The notes: generated by a model not told the origin, from the sequence alone. Shown: positions 1 through 9,948, counted from the first letter of the stretch. The stretch: 41,176 bases of DNA from Acidobacteriota bacterium (GCA_016934555.1 JAFGSS010000154.1:1-41176), one strand, 5' to 3'. Numbers and translations are program-made.

Positions 1-119
1 AGCCATCCAAGCCCGAGGAGCCCGAAGTAGTAGAAACGATTGTCTACATTGATGAGCCCTGGAAGCGCCAGCAGAACCACTCCCAATGGGTACCATAGCC
101 ATTCAGATTTAATTGTCAT
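1..119 (-). CDS. Partial membrane protein, N-terminus only (runs off left edge)
   Basis: The minus strand from an ATG at 117-119 stays open to the window edge, giving 39 residues with no stop. After a short polar start (MTIKSEW) comes a hydrophobic stretch rich in L, V and G, then a polar NVDNR stretch and a second hydrophobic stretch (FYYFGLLGLGW), so it looks like a small polytopic membrane protein. A purine-rich GGGGCGCAGGGA lies just upstream and could be its ribosome binding site. The frame stays open back to another ATG at 198-200, but that extension is arginine-rich and lacks a good Shine-Dalgarno, so the shorter start is preferred. It lies in the AT-richer left segment. The family is not recognised. 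Confidence 0.45.
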   Translation of the reverse strand, partial: MTIKSEWLWYPLGVVLLALPGLINVDNRFYYFGLLGLGW

Positions 120-235
120 GTCCCTGCGCCCCAGAGTAGTACCTCGTCCCGAAGCGATCCAATCCCGTCTCCGTATCCCGTTCTTTGCCGGTGAAATCAT
201 TGTGCGATTACCACGATCAAAGACGAATCATACTC

Positions 236-826
236 TCAGTGTTCTGAACAGTACCCTAATACGGCTTCCTTCCCTACAGGACTAAGGTTAATGGCAGTAA
301 CACGAACGCCTGGGACGTCAGCAAGTTTTTGAAACCAAATCATACCGTTACCAATCGTAAAGCCGTATGTTCGGCTCCTTACAATCCCAACATTATGAAG
401 GCTTGAGCATGCAATTAGCGCAATCTGCAATTTTGTAAAATGTTTCTTTTTAAAGGCTATCCATTCTTTTGGATTGGCAATGCGAATCAACTTTGGCTTC
501 TGTTCCTGAGCCTGTGATTCTCGGTAATTTATAGTCAAAGGAAACAACACACCATCTCTAAGGTATTTCTCATTGTCGTACAGAACTCCAAATCGAAATG
601 ATTCAATCGCCTTGACTGCTTCAGACGGTCTCATTTCTAAATCGCACGAAAATGAGTCTCCCTGATTTGTCTTGTCATGATTGAAATCGAAATAATAGTC
701 ATCGTTCTTAACCTGATTTTTTTTATGGACTTTTTCAAAGCAACCGTCTTCCTGAGCTACTGAAAATATTGCCATCGCAAGAAGACAAATTATGAGTCCA
801 ATAGATTTAATCATCATCGTACCCAT
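236..826 (-). CDS. Small secreted protein of unknown function
   Basis: This encodes about 196 residues with a typical signal peptide: a basic start (MIKS), a hydrophobic core and an SVA-Q cleavage-like site, followed by a polar mature domain with four cysteines (one just after the cleavage site, one at the very C-terminus). It is probably periplasmic or outside the cell. The open frame continues upstream to 1012, but that extension is coded by sequence of different composition and precedes a clear leader peptide, so the start is placed at 826; ATGs at 817 or 814 are equally possible. The C-terminal G-x-x-IGNGxIWF stretch recalls small secreted NTF2-like proteins, but this is only a resemblance by eye. 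Base composition (many A/T third positions) differs sharply from the genes to the right, which suggests transfer. Confidence 0.6.
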   Translation of the reverse strand: MGTMMIKSIGLIICLLAMAIFSVAQEDGCFEKVHKKNQVKNDDYYFDFNHDKTNQGDSFSCDLEMRPSEAVKAIESFRFGVLYDNEKYLRDGVLFPLTINYRESQAQEQKPKLIRIANPKEWIAFKKKHFTKLQIALIACSSLHNVGIVRSRTYGFTIGNGMIWFQKLADVPGVRVTAINLSPVGKEAVLGYCSEH

Positions 827-2569
<1,743 letters not shown>

Positions 2570-2596
2570 CCCCCTGCCGGAATTACGGCCGAAATG

Positions 2597-2630
2597 AAAA
2601 CGGGCGGCCTCCGGGCCGCCCGTTTTTTTT
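2597..2630. terminator. Bidirectional terminator between eno and the ABC ATPase gene
   Basis: A perfect 10-bp GC-rich stem (2600-2609 with 2614-2623, loop TCCG) is flanked by four A on the left and eight T on the right. It fits intrinsic termination of eno, and less strongly of the convergent ATPase gene. Confidence 0.85.
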
Positions 2631-2647
2631 ATCCTTGCCGCCAGGGA

Positions 2648-3373
2648 CTACTTCGGCACCTGCTCGTCGCTGTGGATCTGCCCGTCGAGCAGCCGGATGA
2701 CGCGGTAGGCGTGTTCGGCGATGTCGTTTTCGTGGGTGACCAGCAGGATCGTGTTTCCCCGCTTGTGCAGCGTGTCGAAGATTTCCATGATTTCCCTGCT
2801 CGTCGCGCTGTCGAGGTTTCCCGTCGGCTCGTCGGCGAGGATGAGCGAGGGGTTGTTGACCAGCGCCCGGGCGATGGCCACCCTCTGGCGCTGCCCCCCG
2901 GAAAGCTCGTTGGGCCGGTGGTAGACGCGCTCTCCCAGATCCACGTTCTGAAGCGCCTTGATCGCCCGTTCCTTCCTGTCATGCGATGCGGTCCCGTTGT
3001 AGATCAGCGGGAGCTCCACGTTGTGCAGCGCCGAAGCGCGCGGCAACAGGTTGAAGGTCTGGAACACGAACCCGATCTCCTTGTTGCGGATATGGGCCAG
3101 TTCGTCGTCGTCCATCTCCGAGACCAGCCGCTCGTTGAGCATGTAGGTCCCCTTGGAGGGGGTGTCCAGGCAGCCGATCAGGTTCATCAGGGTCGATTTC
3201 CCCGACCCGGAGGGCCCCATGATGGCGACGTACGATCCCCGGACGATGGAGAAGGTGACGCCCCTCAGGGCATGGATCTCCTCCGTCCCCATCTGGTAGG
3301 TTTTCCAGAGATCCTCGATGTGGATAAGAATGTTGTTGTCCGCGCCGGCGCTGCTGTCGTTGGTTCCGCTCAT
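2648..3373 (-). CDS. ABC transporter ATP-binding protein, LolD/MacB type
   Basis: Cytosolic ATPase that would drive a mechanotransmission-type (MacB/LolCDE-like) exporter. All ABC motifs are present: Walker A GPSGSGKS (about 53-60), Q-loop in VFQTFNLLP (about 105), signature LSGGQ (157-161), Walker B LILADEP followed by the D-loop (177-183), and the H-loop VTHE (His214). The EPTGNLD and FNLLP sequences are typical of the MacB/LolD/FtsE subgroup. Two ATGs are adjacent (3376 and 3373); AGAGGAGC upstream sits too close to the first, so the second is preferred. It lies 25 bp after the MacA-like adaptor gene, clearly one operon, but no permease is adjacent. The best partners are the two MacB-type permeases at 19200-21713. 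Confidence 0.93.
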   Translation of the reverse strand: MSGTNDSSAGADNNILIHIEDLWKTYQMGTEEIHALRGVTFSIVRGSYVAIMGPSGSGKSTLMNLIGCLDTPSKGTYMLNERLVSEMDDDELAHIRNKEIGFVFQTFNLLPRASALHNVELPLIYNGTASHDRKERAIKALQNVDLGERVYHRPNELSGGQRQRVAIARALVNNPSLILADEPTGNLDSATSREIMEIFDTLHKRGNTILLVTHENDIAEHAYRVIRLLDGQIHSDEQVPK

Positions 3374-3398
3374 CATGCTCCTCTATGCTTCGTTCAGG

Positions 3399-4862
3399 CT
3401 ATCGTTTTCTTGCATCGGTTTTGGACGCCTTGTCGACCTTGACGAAGGTGCCGTCCTTTATGGTGCGCAGGGTCTGGAAGCTCCCCGAGACGATGGTCTC
3501 CCCTTCCTTGAGGTTCTCCAGGACCTCGATTTCGGACTCCCCGGTGATCCCGGTCTTCACGTCCCGGAAGCGGGCCATGCCGTTCTCCCCGACCACGAAC
3601 ACCCCTTCGAGCTCTTTCTTCTCGGGCTCGTCCTCGCCGCTCCCGGACGCCCTCGCCACCCTCCCCGATTGCTTGTTCACGTCGGGGGGGTGATATTTCC
3701 CGTCCTTGTCCACCTCCACGTCGCGCACCGTCAGCGCCTGCATGGGTATGACCAACAGGTCGTTGCGGACATCGGTGGTGATGTCGCCCGTGCACGACAT
3801 TCCCGGCCGCAGTTTGGGCGAGGGGTCGCGCAGCGTCACGATCACCTTGAAGTCCTTGGCCTCCTGGGACGCGGCCGACGACTGGATGGGGCTGTTGCCG
3901 ATCTCGGTGACTTCCCCCTCGAAAACCACGTCGGGCAGGGCGTCCACCTTGACCTCGGTGATGTCGCCCAGGGAAAGGTTCACCACGTCGGTCTCGTCCA
4001 CCTTCAGCTCGGCCTGGATGACGCTCAGGTTGGCGATCGTCATCAGGGTCGCCTCCGGGTTGCTCATGATCCCCGGCTGGGCGCGCTCCCCCTTTTCCAC
4101 GTTGAGCTGCGTAATCACCCCGTCGAGCGGGGAGTAGAGGGTGGTCTTCTTGAGCTGGTCCTTGGCCCGCGTGAGGCTGGCCATCGCGGCCCGGGCGTTG
4201 GCCAGCCGCGCCTCGGCCGAAGCCTTGCTCTGCTCGATGTTGTTGCGGGAGACCTTGACCTGGCTCTCCGTCTGGGAGGCCTGCGCCCTGGCCACCTCGA
4301 GCCTGGACTGCGCGGACTTGAAATCGTTCTGCGCCGCCTCGTAATCGTCGCGCGAAATCAGGCCGTCTTCGTGCAGGAGCTGCTTGCGCTTGAAACTGCT
4401 CTCGGCCCGGGCGAAGTTGTGCCCCGCCTGCTCGAGTTCCGCGCGCGCCGACCGCAACGAGGCCTCGTCCCGCTTGAGGTTCGCCTCGGCGTTCAGGATC
4501 AGGAACTCCTGCGCCCGCGTCTCCGCCAGCGCGGCGTCGTACTGCGCCCGGCTCGAAGCCTGATCCGCCTCCGTCTGGATCGGGTCGATGCGCAGCAGCA
4601 CGTCCCCTTTCTTGACCGCGGCCCCCTCCCGGAGCGGCAGTTCGGTGATGATGCCCGCGATTTCGGACTGCAGATCGACGAATTCCTGGGCGCGGATCTC
4701 GCCGCTGGCCGTGACCTTGGAACTCAGCACATCCTTGCGCTTCACGACCGAAGTCTGAACGAGGACGGTGTTTTTGCGGCTGATCTTGACGCTGGCCACA
4801 ACAATGACCAGCAGGGCCAGGATGGCGCCCCCCATGATCCAGACTTTTTTCCCCTTGGTCAT
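3399..4862 (-). CDS. Periplasmic adaptor (membrane-fusion) protein, MacA/HlyD family
   Basis: Links an inner-membrane ABC exporter to the outer envelope. An N-terminal membrane anchor (about residues 8-25, hydrophobic after MTKGKK) is followed by a barrel/lipoyl half, a long alpha-helical hairpin rich in A, E, R and Q (about 100-240, predicted coiled coil), the second lipoyl half with YSPLDGVITQL, then beta-barrel and membrane-proximal domains (LRPGMSCTGDI, DLLVIP). It has 487 residues, longer than E. coli MacA (about 370), partly because of a charged linker (about 400-420, with EDEPEKKE). A GGAGGTGA Shine-Dalgarno lies 8 bases before the ATG. It is first in a two-gene operon with the ATPase. 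The substrate (drug, peptide or lipid) cannot be told from sequence. Confidence 0.92.
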   Translation of the reverse strand: MTKGKKVWIMGGAILALLVIVVASVKISRKNTVLVQTSVVKRKDVLSSKVTASGEIRAQEFVDLQSEIAGIITELPLREGAAVKKGDVLLRIDPIQTEADQASSRAQYDAALAETRAQEFLILNAEANLKRDEASLRSARAELEQAGHNFARAESSFKRKQLLHEDGLISRDDYEAAQNDFKSAQSRLEVARAQASQTESQVKVSRNNIEQSKASAEARLANARAAMASLTRAKDQLKKTTLYSPLDGVITQLNVEKGERAQPGIMSNPEATLMTIANLSVIQAELKVDETDVVNLSLGDITEVKVDALPDVVFEGEVTEIGNSPIQSSAASQEAKDFKVIVTLRDPSPKLRPGMSCTGDITTDVRNDLLVIPMQALTVRDVEVDKDGKYHPPDVNKQSGRVARASGSGEDEPEKKELEGVFVVGENGMARFRDVKTGITGESEIEVLENLKEGETIVSGSFQTLRTIKDGTFVKVDKASKTDARKR

Positions 4863-4926
4863 CTGCTTTTCACCTCCATTCGGGGCAATGTCGAATACTA
4901 CGAGCGGCCGGGACGAAAGGTTTCAT

Positions 4927-4939
4927 ATTTCATTGAAAT
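4927..4939. promoter_or_regulatory. Small inverted repeat overlapping the -10 of the MacA operon
   Basis: ATTTCA and TGAAAT are separated by one base (4927-4932 and 4934-4939), overlapping the predicted -10. The position suits a repressor site, but no regulator gene is adjacent and the arms are short. Confidence 0.3.
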
Positions 4940-4966
4940 CATACGCGATTCCGGCCTCCGATTGAA
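4938..4966 (-). promoter_or_regulatory. Promoter of the MacA-like/ATPase operon
   Basis: On the minus strand TTCAAT (4961-4966), a 17-bp spacer and TATGAT (4938-4943) form a sigma-70-like promoter about 75 bases before the adaptor start. Confidence 0.45.
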
Positions 4967-5026
4967 TCCCTGACATCACCGGCGTACCATGAAGGGAGGG
5001 GGCGGCCCCCGTTCGGGAGGACTCCG

Positions 5027-5299
5027 ATGCCGGAATCCGAAATCAGAAGGCTCGTGAAACAGCTGGGTGCGTCCATCAATGAAACGCTCTCCGAGTCACC
5101 CAGAATCAACGAGAGCATCCGTGTCATCCGCGCTGCCGGGTACGAGGTGTATCTTTCCATCGAAGCCAGGATCGGCTCCCGCTCCCCGGCCGAGGGGGTG
5201 CCGACGGTTGCCGCAAGGGAACCGGTGCGCCTCACGATCACGGAAGACGACGCTAAATTCTTGAAAGCATTGAAGATATCGCTAGACGACCCCGTCTAG
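5027..5299 (+). CDS. Small conserved-looking protein of unknown function (90 aa)
   Basis: A 90-residue, probably cytosolic protein with no signal peptide or membrane segment. The first half looks helical (SEIRRLVKQLGASINETL), followed by a G-Y-x-V-x-L-x-I-E-A strand-like motif and a C-terminal helix. A GGGAGGA Shine-Dalgarno precedes the ATG. It is the only plus-strand gene between 2.6 and 25.2 kb, divergent from the MacA operon and convergent with the bactofilin gene, with which it shares the bases of an overlapping CTAG stop. I do not recognise the family. Codon use is like its neighbours, which argues that it is native and real. Confidence 0.7.
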   Translation: MPESEIRRLVKQLGASINETLSESPRINESIRVIRAAGYEVYLSIEARIGSRSPAEGVPTVAAREPVRLTITEDDAKFLKALKISLDDPV

Positions 5300-5667
5300 C
5301 CTGGTGCGGGCACCTCGGCGGCGGCGACCTTCATGTTGCAGCGCCCTTCGAACACCGCCCCGGCTTCGATGATGAGGCACGGGGAGTAGATTTCTCCGTA
5401 TACCTTCCCTTCCTTATGAATTTCCACCCGGTCGGAGGCATGGATGGTGCCGCGGAATTCCCCCCGGATCGAAATCCGCCGGACGTGGGCCTCCGCGTCG
5501 ATCCTGCCGCCCGGCCCGATCTCCAGGGCCGCTTCCGCCTTCACCTTCCCCTTGAGCACTCCGTTGATGCGCGCCCCGGTGGCAAACAGGAACTCCCCGT
5601 TCAGCTCAGCCCCTTCCCCCACCTGGCTGACGATCTCACCTGCGGATTTTCCCGTTCTGAATCCCAT
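5296..5667 (-). CDS. Bactofilin (polymer-forming cytoskeletal protein, DUF583)
   Basis: A 123-residue protein with the bactofilin beta-helix pattern: repeated short hydrophobic/glycine turns (GAELNGEF, GARINGVLKGKV, GRIDAEAHV, GEFRGTI, GKVYGEI, GAVFEGR). These proteins self-assemble without nucleotide into filaments at the membrane or pole. The frame is open far upstream, but only the segment from 5667 is bactofilin-like, and CGGAGC lies 6 bases before that ATG. Its start overlaps the parB end by 32 bp, so it is probably co-transcribed with parA-parB. In Myxococcus, bactofilin filaments organise ParABS; a similar role here is an inference from the operon. Its stop codon overlaps that of the convergent small gene. 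Confidence 0.9.
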   Translation of the reverse strand: MGFRTGKSAGEIVSQVGEGAELNGEFLFATGARINGVLKGKVKAEAALEIGPGGRIDAEAHVRRISIRGEFRGTIHASDRVEIHKEGKVYGEIYSPCLIIEAGAVFEGRCNMKVAAAEVPAPG

Positions 5668-6538
5668 GTTTGTGCTCCGTTGAATTCTGTTGTTCCTTGA
5701 GGAGATTGAGGAGGGCAAAGAGGCGCATGAGTTCCTCCTGGCCGTAGTAATGTATCCGTATCTCCCCTGAATCCTTGGGTTTGGACACAATCTCCACCCG
5801 GGTGCCCAGGGCGAGGCGCAGCCGGTCCTCCGCCGCGGCCACATTGGGATCCTGCACACGGGGGAGGGATGGGGCCTTGTCCCGGTTGTTTTTCGTGGCC
5901 CAGCGCTCCGTCTCCCGTACCGACCACCCCTTTTCGATCACGATGCCCGCCATCCGCTCCATCTCGAGCGCGGGGAGAGCGGCGGAAAGGAGGGCGCGCG
6001 CATGCCCCGCGGACAATTTCCCTTCCGAGACCAGGAGAGAGACCGCGGGGGGGAGTTTCAGCAGCCGGACGGCGTTGGCGATGGTGCTCCGGTCCTTCCC
6101 CAGCCGCTGGGCCATCTGTTCCTGGGTCTGGGAGGTCTCTTCCATGAGGTGGGCGTACGCCTGCGCCTCCTCGATCGGGTTGAGCTGTTCGCGCTGGATG
6201 TTTTCCACCAGCGCCAGTTCGAGCAGCCGCTCGTCAGGCACCTCCCGGACCACCGCCGGAATTTTCAGCAGCCCCGCCCGCTGGGCGGCCGAAAGACGGC
6301 GCTCCCCCGCGATCAGCTGGTAATCCCGGCCGAAGGGGCGGACGAGCACCGGCTGGAGGACCCCGTTTTCGCGGATGGAAGCCGCCAGCTCCTCGAGGCG
6401 CTCCTCGTCGAAGAGGAGCCGGGGCTGATTTGGATTCGGAGAGATCCGGTCGATATCGATCTCGTTCGGGGTGGGCTCCGCGCGCTCGACCTCGGGGATC
6501 AGCGCCCCGAGCCCCCTACCCAATGCCTTCTTTTTCAT
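5636..6538 (-). CDS. parB: Chromosome-partitioning protein ParB (Spo0J)
   Basis: CTP-dependent DNA clamp that loads at parS and spreads to organise the origin region. In 300 residues: the N-terminal ParA-contact peptide (KKKALGRGLGALIP), the ParB/Srx CTP-binding domain with GERRLSAA (78-85) and ENIQREQLNP (112-121), an HTH (about 136-160, TQEQMAQRLGKDRSTIAN), and a C-terminal dimerisation region. The start overlaps the parA end by 23 bp, showing translational coupling. Two parS sites lie about 0.8 kb away, upstream of parA. Length and motifs are all normal. Confidence 0.97.
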   Translation of the reverse strand: MKKKALGRGLGALIPEVERAEPTPNEIDIDRISPNPNQPRLLFDEERLEELAASIRENGVLQPVLVRPFGRDYQLIAGERRLSAAQRAGLLKIPAVVREVPDERLLELALVENIQREQLNPIEEAQAYAHLMEETSQTQEQMAQRLGKDRSTIANAVRLLKLPPAVSLLVSEGKLSAGHARALLSAALPALEMERMAGIVIEKGWSVRETERWATKNNRDKAPSLPRVQDPNVAAAEDRLRLALGTRVEIVSKPKDSGEIRIHYYGQEELMRLFALLNLLKEQQNSTEHKHGIQNGKIRR

Positions 6539-7292
6539 AGCTCAGAATTTCCTTGGCCAGACGCAGATAGCTTTCCGCCCCCTTGGAGCGTATGTCATAG
6601 ATAAGAACGGGTTTACCGAAACTGGGGGCCTCCGCCAGCCGGACGTTGCGGGGGATGACGGTTTCGAGCACCTTGTCGGCAAAGTGGCTTTTCAGGTCTT
6701 CGCGGACCTGGGCGCTCAGGTTGGTCCGCTCGTCGAACATGGTCAGGAGGATCCCCTGGATGGAGAGGAGGGGATTGAACGCCCGGCGGACGCGCGCCAG
6801 GGTGTCGAAAAGATCGGTCAGCCCTTCCAGGGCGAAATATTCGCACTGGATCGGGATCAGGACCGAATCGGCCGCGACCAGCCCGTTGAGCGTCAGGATG
6901 CTGAGCGACGGGGGACTGTCGATCAGGACGAAGTCGAAGTTCCCCACCACCGGCTCGAGCAGCCGCTTGAGGAGGAACTCGCGTTCGGGCAACTCCAGCA
7001 TTTCGACCACCGCCCCGGACAGGTTCCGGTCGGCAGGGACGAGTTTCAGGTTGTCGAGTTCCGTATCGCGCAGAATCGTGGCCAGGGGGACCGACCGGAT
7101 CAGCGAATCGTAGAGGCTCAGCTCCACGGAGCCCTTGACCACCCCCAGGCCGCTGCTGCAGTTGGCCTGGGCGTCGGTGTCGACCACCAGGACCCGCATG
7201 TCGGCCATCGCCAGGCCGGCGGCCAGGTTGATGGTGGTGGTAGTCTTCCCCACCCCCCCTTTTTGATTGGTTACCGCGATTATTTTTGCCAT
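6516..7292 (-). CDS. parA: Chromosome-partitioning ATPase ParA (Soj)
   Basis: Walker-type ATPase whose ATP-bound dimers coat the nucleoid and pull or hold ParB-parS complexes. The 258 residues from MAKIIAV hold the deviant Walker A KGGVGKTT (11-18), Walker A-prime VVDTDAQAN and Walker B LIDSPPS. The open frame extends to 7364, but there it simply translates the parS palindrome (MFHVKH), a well-known mis-start, so the ATG at 7290-7292 was chosen. It lacks a strong Shine-Dalgarno. It sits between the parS sites and parB in the same operon. Confidence 0.97.
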   Translation of the reverse strand: MAKIIAVTNQKGGVGKTTTTINLAAGLAMADMRVLVVDTDAQANCSSGLGVVKGSVELSLYDSLIRSVPLATILRDTELDNLKLVPADRNLSGAVVEMLELPEREFLLKRLLEPVVGNFDFVLIDSPPSLSILTLNGLVAADSVLIPIQCEYFALEGLTDLFDTLARVRRAFNPLLSIQGILLTMFDERTNLSAQVREDLKSHFADKVLETVIPRNVRLAEAPSFGKPVLIYDIRSKGAESYLRLAKEILSYEKEGIG

Positions 7293-7308
7293 GGGATACG
7301 CGGGAGCG

Positions 7309-7337
7309 AGAGTAGCACAGCGCCGGGGAAAAGTCGA
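7309..7337 (-). promoter_or_regulatory. Possible parA promoter beside parS
   Basis: Minus strand TCGACT (7332-7337), a 17-bp spacer and TACTCT (7309-7314), a weak sigma-70-like match. It lies directly next to parS, so ParB binding could affect it. Confidence 0.3.
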
Positions 7338-7347
7338 TCTTTTAGGA

Positions 7348-7363
7348 TGTTTCACGTGAAACA
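7348..7363. promoter_or_regulatory. parS: parS site 1 (ParB binding site)
   Basis: A perfect 16-bp palindrome identical to the bacterial parS consensus (TGTTTCACGTGAAACA), placed between rsmG and parA. Confidence 0.95.
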
Positions 7364-7373
7364 ACTCCGGGCG

Positions 7374-7389
7374 CGTTTCACGTGAAACG
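7374..7389. promoter_or_regulatory. parS: parS site 2 (ParB binding site)
   Basis: Carries the complete 14-bp core GTTTCACGTGAAAC with C and G as outer bases, still a perfect 16-bp palindrome. Its centre is 26 bp from that of site 1, and it begins 5 bp beyond the rsmG stop codon. Confidence 0.9.
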
Positions 7390-7394
7390 GTGCC

Positions 7395-8036
7395 TCAGGC
7401 GCGCGCCTCGGCGGGGGCGTAAATGGAGAGCCAGGCCCCCTTCGTTCCGGGGACCGGACGCCGCTCCTCGAGCCCGAAACCGTCCCGGAGCGCCTCCGGG
7501 TCCCCCGCGGGGGAGGCGCCGTGGAACATCCAGAAGCGGGTGTGGGCCCCCGAATGAAGCCTCAGGGCCTCCAGTTCGGCGCCCGAAAGCCGGATCGCCT
7601 TCCAGCTGATCGAGTCCCAGCGCTTGTCCGTCGCCGAGCGGCGCAAAAAGGCCTCCAGCCGCTCCGCGTGCACCCGGACCTCGCCGAAACCGAGCTCCCA
7701 GGCGGCCGTTTCCAGGAAGGCGGCCTTTTTCCCCCTGCTTTCGACCATTTCCAGCTTCATTCCGGGGTTGAAGATCCGGAGGATGAGGGCGGGGAAGCCG
7801 GCACCGCTTCCGATATCGAGGTGGAAGCGCTCCCCGGGGGGATAGAGCCCCGCACTCCAGACCCCCTCGCGCACCAGCGGCTCGATGGCGTCCCACTCCC
7901 CGCGCGCCGTCAGGTTGATGCGGCCGTTCCATTTCTGCAGCAGCCTCAGATACCGGCGGAGGAGGTCCGCCTCGCCGGCCCCGGCCGGGATTCCCGACTG
8001 TGCCAGAAGTCGCTCGAGTCCCGCGCCCTCACTCAT
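7395..8036 (-). CDS. rsmG: 16S rRNA (guanine-527-N7)-methyltransferase RsmG (GidB)
   Basis: SAM-dependent methylation of 16S rRNA near the 530 loop. The 213 residues match the family. WNGRINLTA (about 36-44) precedes the SAM-binding motif [11 protein letters not shown] (72-82), and [11 protein letters not shown] follows. The start at 8036 overlaps the mnmG end by 8 bp, so translation is coupled in the mnmE-mnmG-rsmG order. Two parS sites follow just past its stop. The C-terminal part is rather divergent but remains open and in frame. Confidence 0.95.
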   Translation of the reverse strand: MSEGAGLERLLAQSGIPAGAGEADLLRRYLRLLQKWNGRINLTARGEWDAIEPLVREGVWSAGLYPPGERFHLDIGSGAGFPALILRIFNPGMKLEMVESRGKKAAFLETAAWELGFGEVRVHAERLEAFLRRSATDKRWDSISWKAIRLSGAELEALRLHSGAHTRFWMFHGASPAGDPEALRDGFGLEERRPVPGTKGAWLSIYAPAEARA

Positions 8037-9948
8037 CCCCCTCCTCCTTTGCCACCCTGCGCCGGCGCCCGGCCTGGCGCAGCTCGAGCTGCACGTTCAG
8101 GATCGCGACCGCCGCCGGGGTCACCCCCGGGATCCTCCCCGCCATCGCGAGGTCGCGCGGGCGCACACGCGCCAGTTTTTCCCTGATCTCGCGGTTCAGC
8201 CCCGGCACCCCTCCGTAATCGAAATCGGGCGGGATGCGGCGGGCGCCCATCCGCCCCAGCTTTTCCGCGTCCCTTTTCTGCTGTCCGATATACCCCTCGT
8301 AGCGGACTTCGATCTCGACCACCCGCCGCACCTCCCCCTCCTCCGGCCAGCGCTCCCGCGCCCGCAGGAGCGGCTCCAGGTCCAGAAGCTCCACCTCCGG
8401 CCGCCGGAGCAGCTCCTCGAGGGTGGCCCCCTTGACCCCCGCGCTGTCGAGCTTCCGCCCGAGGCGCGGGCAGGGGACGCGGTCGGGGTTCCAGCGCTCG
8501 CCGCGCAGGAACTCCCGTAAAGAATCCACTTCCAGGTATTTGCGCTCGAATGCGGCGTAATCGGCGCCGGAGACCAGCCCCAGCCGGCGCCCCAGCGGCC
8601 GCAGCCGGCGGTCGGCGTTGTCGATCCGCAGCAGGAGCCGGAATTCGGAGCGGGAGGTGAACATGCGGTAGGGCTCGTCGACCCCCCGGGTAATGAGGTC
8701 GTCGATCAGGATCCCGATATAGCTCTCCGCCCTCGGGAAGAAGACCGGCTCCCCCCCCTGGACCGCGAGCGCGGCATTGATCCCCGCGACCAACCCCTGC
8801 GCCGCGGCCTCCTCGTATCCCGTCGTCCCGTTGACCTGGCCGGCAAGGTAGAGCCCTTTCACGGCCCGGGTCTCGAGCGTCCCCCCGAGCTGCCGGGGAT
8901 CGGCGTAGTCGTATTCGATCGCGTAGGCGGGCCGCACCATCTCCGCCCGCTCGAGCCCCGGGATGGAGCGCACCACTTCCTTCTGGATTTCGATCGGGAG
9001 ACTGGTGGAGACTCCGTTGAGGTAGACCTCCTCACTCTCGAGCCCTTCCGGTTCGAGGAAGACCTGGTGCCGCTCCCGGTCGGGGAATTTCACGATCTTG
9101 TCCTCGACGCTGGGACAGTAACGGGGGCCGATGCCCGTGATATGTCCTCCGTATAACGCTGATTTATTTAAGTTTGCACGGATAATGGCGTGCACCCGCT
9201 CATTGGTGTACCCCAGGTGGCAGCTGAGCTGCGGGAGCGCCGTCCTCCGGGTCCGGAAGGAGAAGAAGGTGGGGGCCTCGTCCCCCTTCTGCTCCTCCAA
9301 CTGCGAATAGTCGATGCTGTCCCGGTGGAGGCGCGGCGGGGTCCCGGTTTTGAGCCGGTTTAATATAAAGCCTTTGTTTTTAAGGTTTTGCGCCAATTCC
9401 ACCGAGGCCCTCTCCCCTATCCGGCCGCCGCTCCAGCTCCCGTCGCTGATCCGCAGCGTCCCGTTGAGGAAGGTGCCTGCGGTCAGGATGACGGCCCGGC
9501 AGGGGAGCGACCGCCCGTCGGCGAGCCGCACCCCGCGTACCCCTTCCTCCCCCAGGATCAGGTCGACCACCTCGGCCTCGAGGACCTCGAGCCGGGGCTG
9601 GGCTGCGCACAGGTCCCGCATGTAGTTGATATATCTGGCTTTATCAGACTGACAGCGCGGGGCCTGCACGGCCGGTCCCCGGCTCGAGTTCAGGAGCCGG
9701 AACTGGATCCCGGTGGCGTCGGCCACCTCCCCCATGACTCCGCCGAGCGCGTCGATTTCCCGGACCATGTGCCCCTTGGCGATTCCCCCGATGGAGGGGT
9801 TGCACGACATCTGGGCGAGGCGGCCGGCGTCGAGGGTGCACAGGAGGGTCGCCGCCCCCATCCGGGCGCTCGCGATCGCGGCCTCGCACCCGGCGTGCCC
9901 CCCTCCCGCCACGATCACGTCGCAGCTTCCGCGCACTCGTCGCGCCAT
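8029..9948 (-). CDS. mnmG: tRNA uridine-5-carboxymethylaminomethyl modification protein MnmG (GidA)
   Basis: FAD-dependent partner of MnmE in making cmnm5U34 in tRNA anticodons. The 639 residues are full length. Visible features are the FAD-binding [11 protein letters not shown] (14-24), the GidA signatures [11 protein letters not shown] and PGLYLAGQ-like [21 protein letters not shown], and the C-terminal YEGYIGQQ and PPDFDY motifs. A GGGGGGAA purine run lies just before the ATG. It follows mnmE by 16 bp and overlaps rsmG, a standard three-gene order. Confidence 0.97.
   Translation of the reverse strand: MARRVRGSCDVIVAGGGHAGCEAAIASARMGAATLLCTLDAGRLAQMSCNPSIGGIAKGHMVREIDALGGVMGEVADATGIQFRLLNSSRGPAVQAPRCQSDKARYINYMRDLCAAQPRLEVLEAEVVDLILGEEGVRGVRLADGRSLPCRAVILTAGTFLNGTLRISDGSWSGGRIGERASVELAQNLKNKGFILNRLKTGTPPRLHRDSIDYSQLEEQKGDEAPTFFSFRTRRTALPQLSCHLGYTNERVHAIIRANLNKSALYGGHITGIGPRYCPSVEDKIVKFPDRERHQVFLEPEGLESEEVYLNGVSTSLPIEIQKEVVRSIPGLERAEMVRPAYAIEYDYADPRQLGGTLETRAVKGLYLAGQVNGTTGYEEAAAQGLVAGINAALAVQGGEPVFFPRAESYIGILIDDLITRGVDEPYRMFTSRSEFRLLLRIDNADRRLRPLGRRLGLVSGADYAAFERKYLEVDSLREFLRGERWNPDRVPCPRLGRKLDSAGVKGATLEELLRRPEVELLDLEPLLRARERWPEEGEVRRVVEIEVRYEGYIGQQKRDAEKLGRMGARRIPPDFDYGGVPGLNREIREKLARVRPRDLAMAGRIPGVTPAAVAILNVQLELRQAGRRRRVAKEEGDE

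Noticed and set aside
40-285. An 81-residue plus-strand frame at the left edge
   Set aside because: It lies antisense to the membrane-protein start and intergenic DNA, has no ribosome binding site and no recognisable features.
7293-7364. Longer N-terminus for ParA beginning MFHVKH
   Set aside because: The extra residues translate the parS palindrome and are a known annotation artefact; the conserved ParA sequence starts at MAKIIAV.
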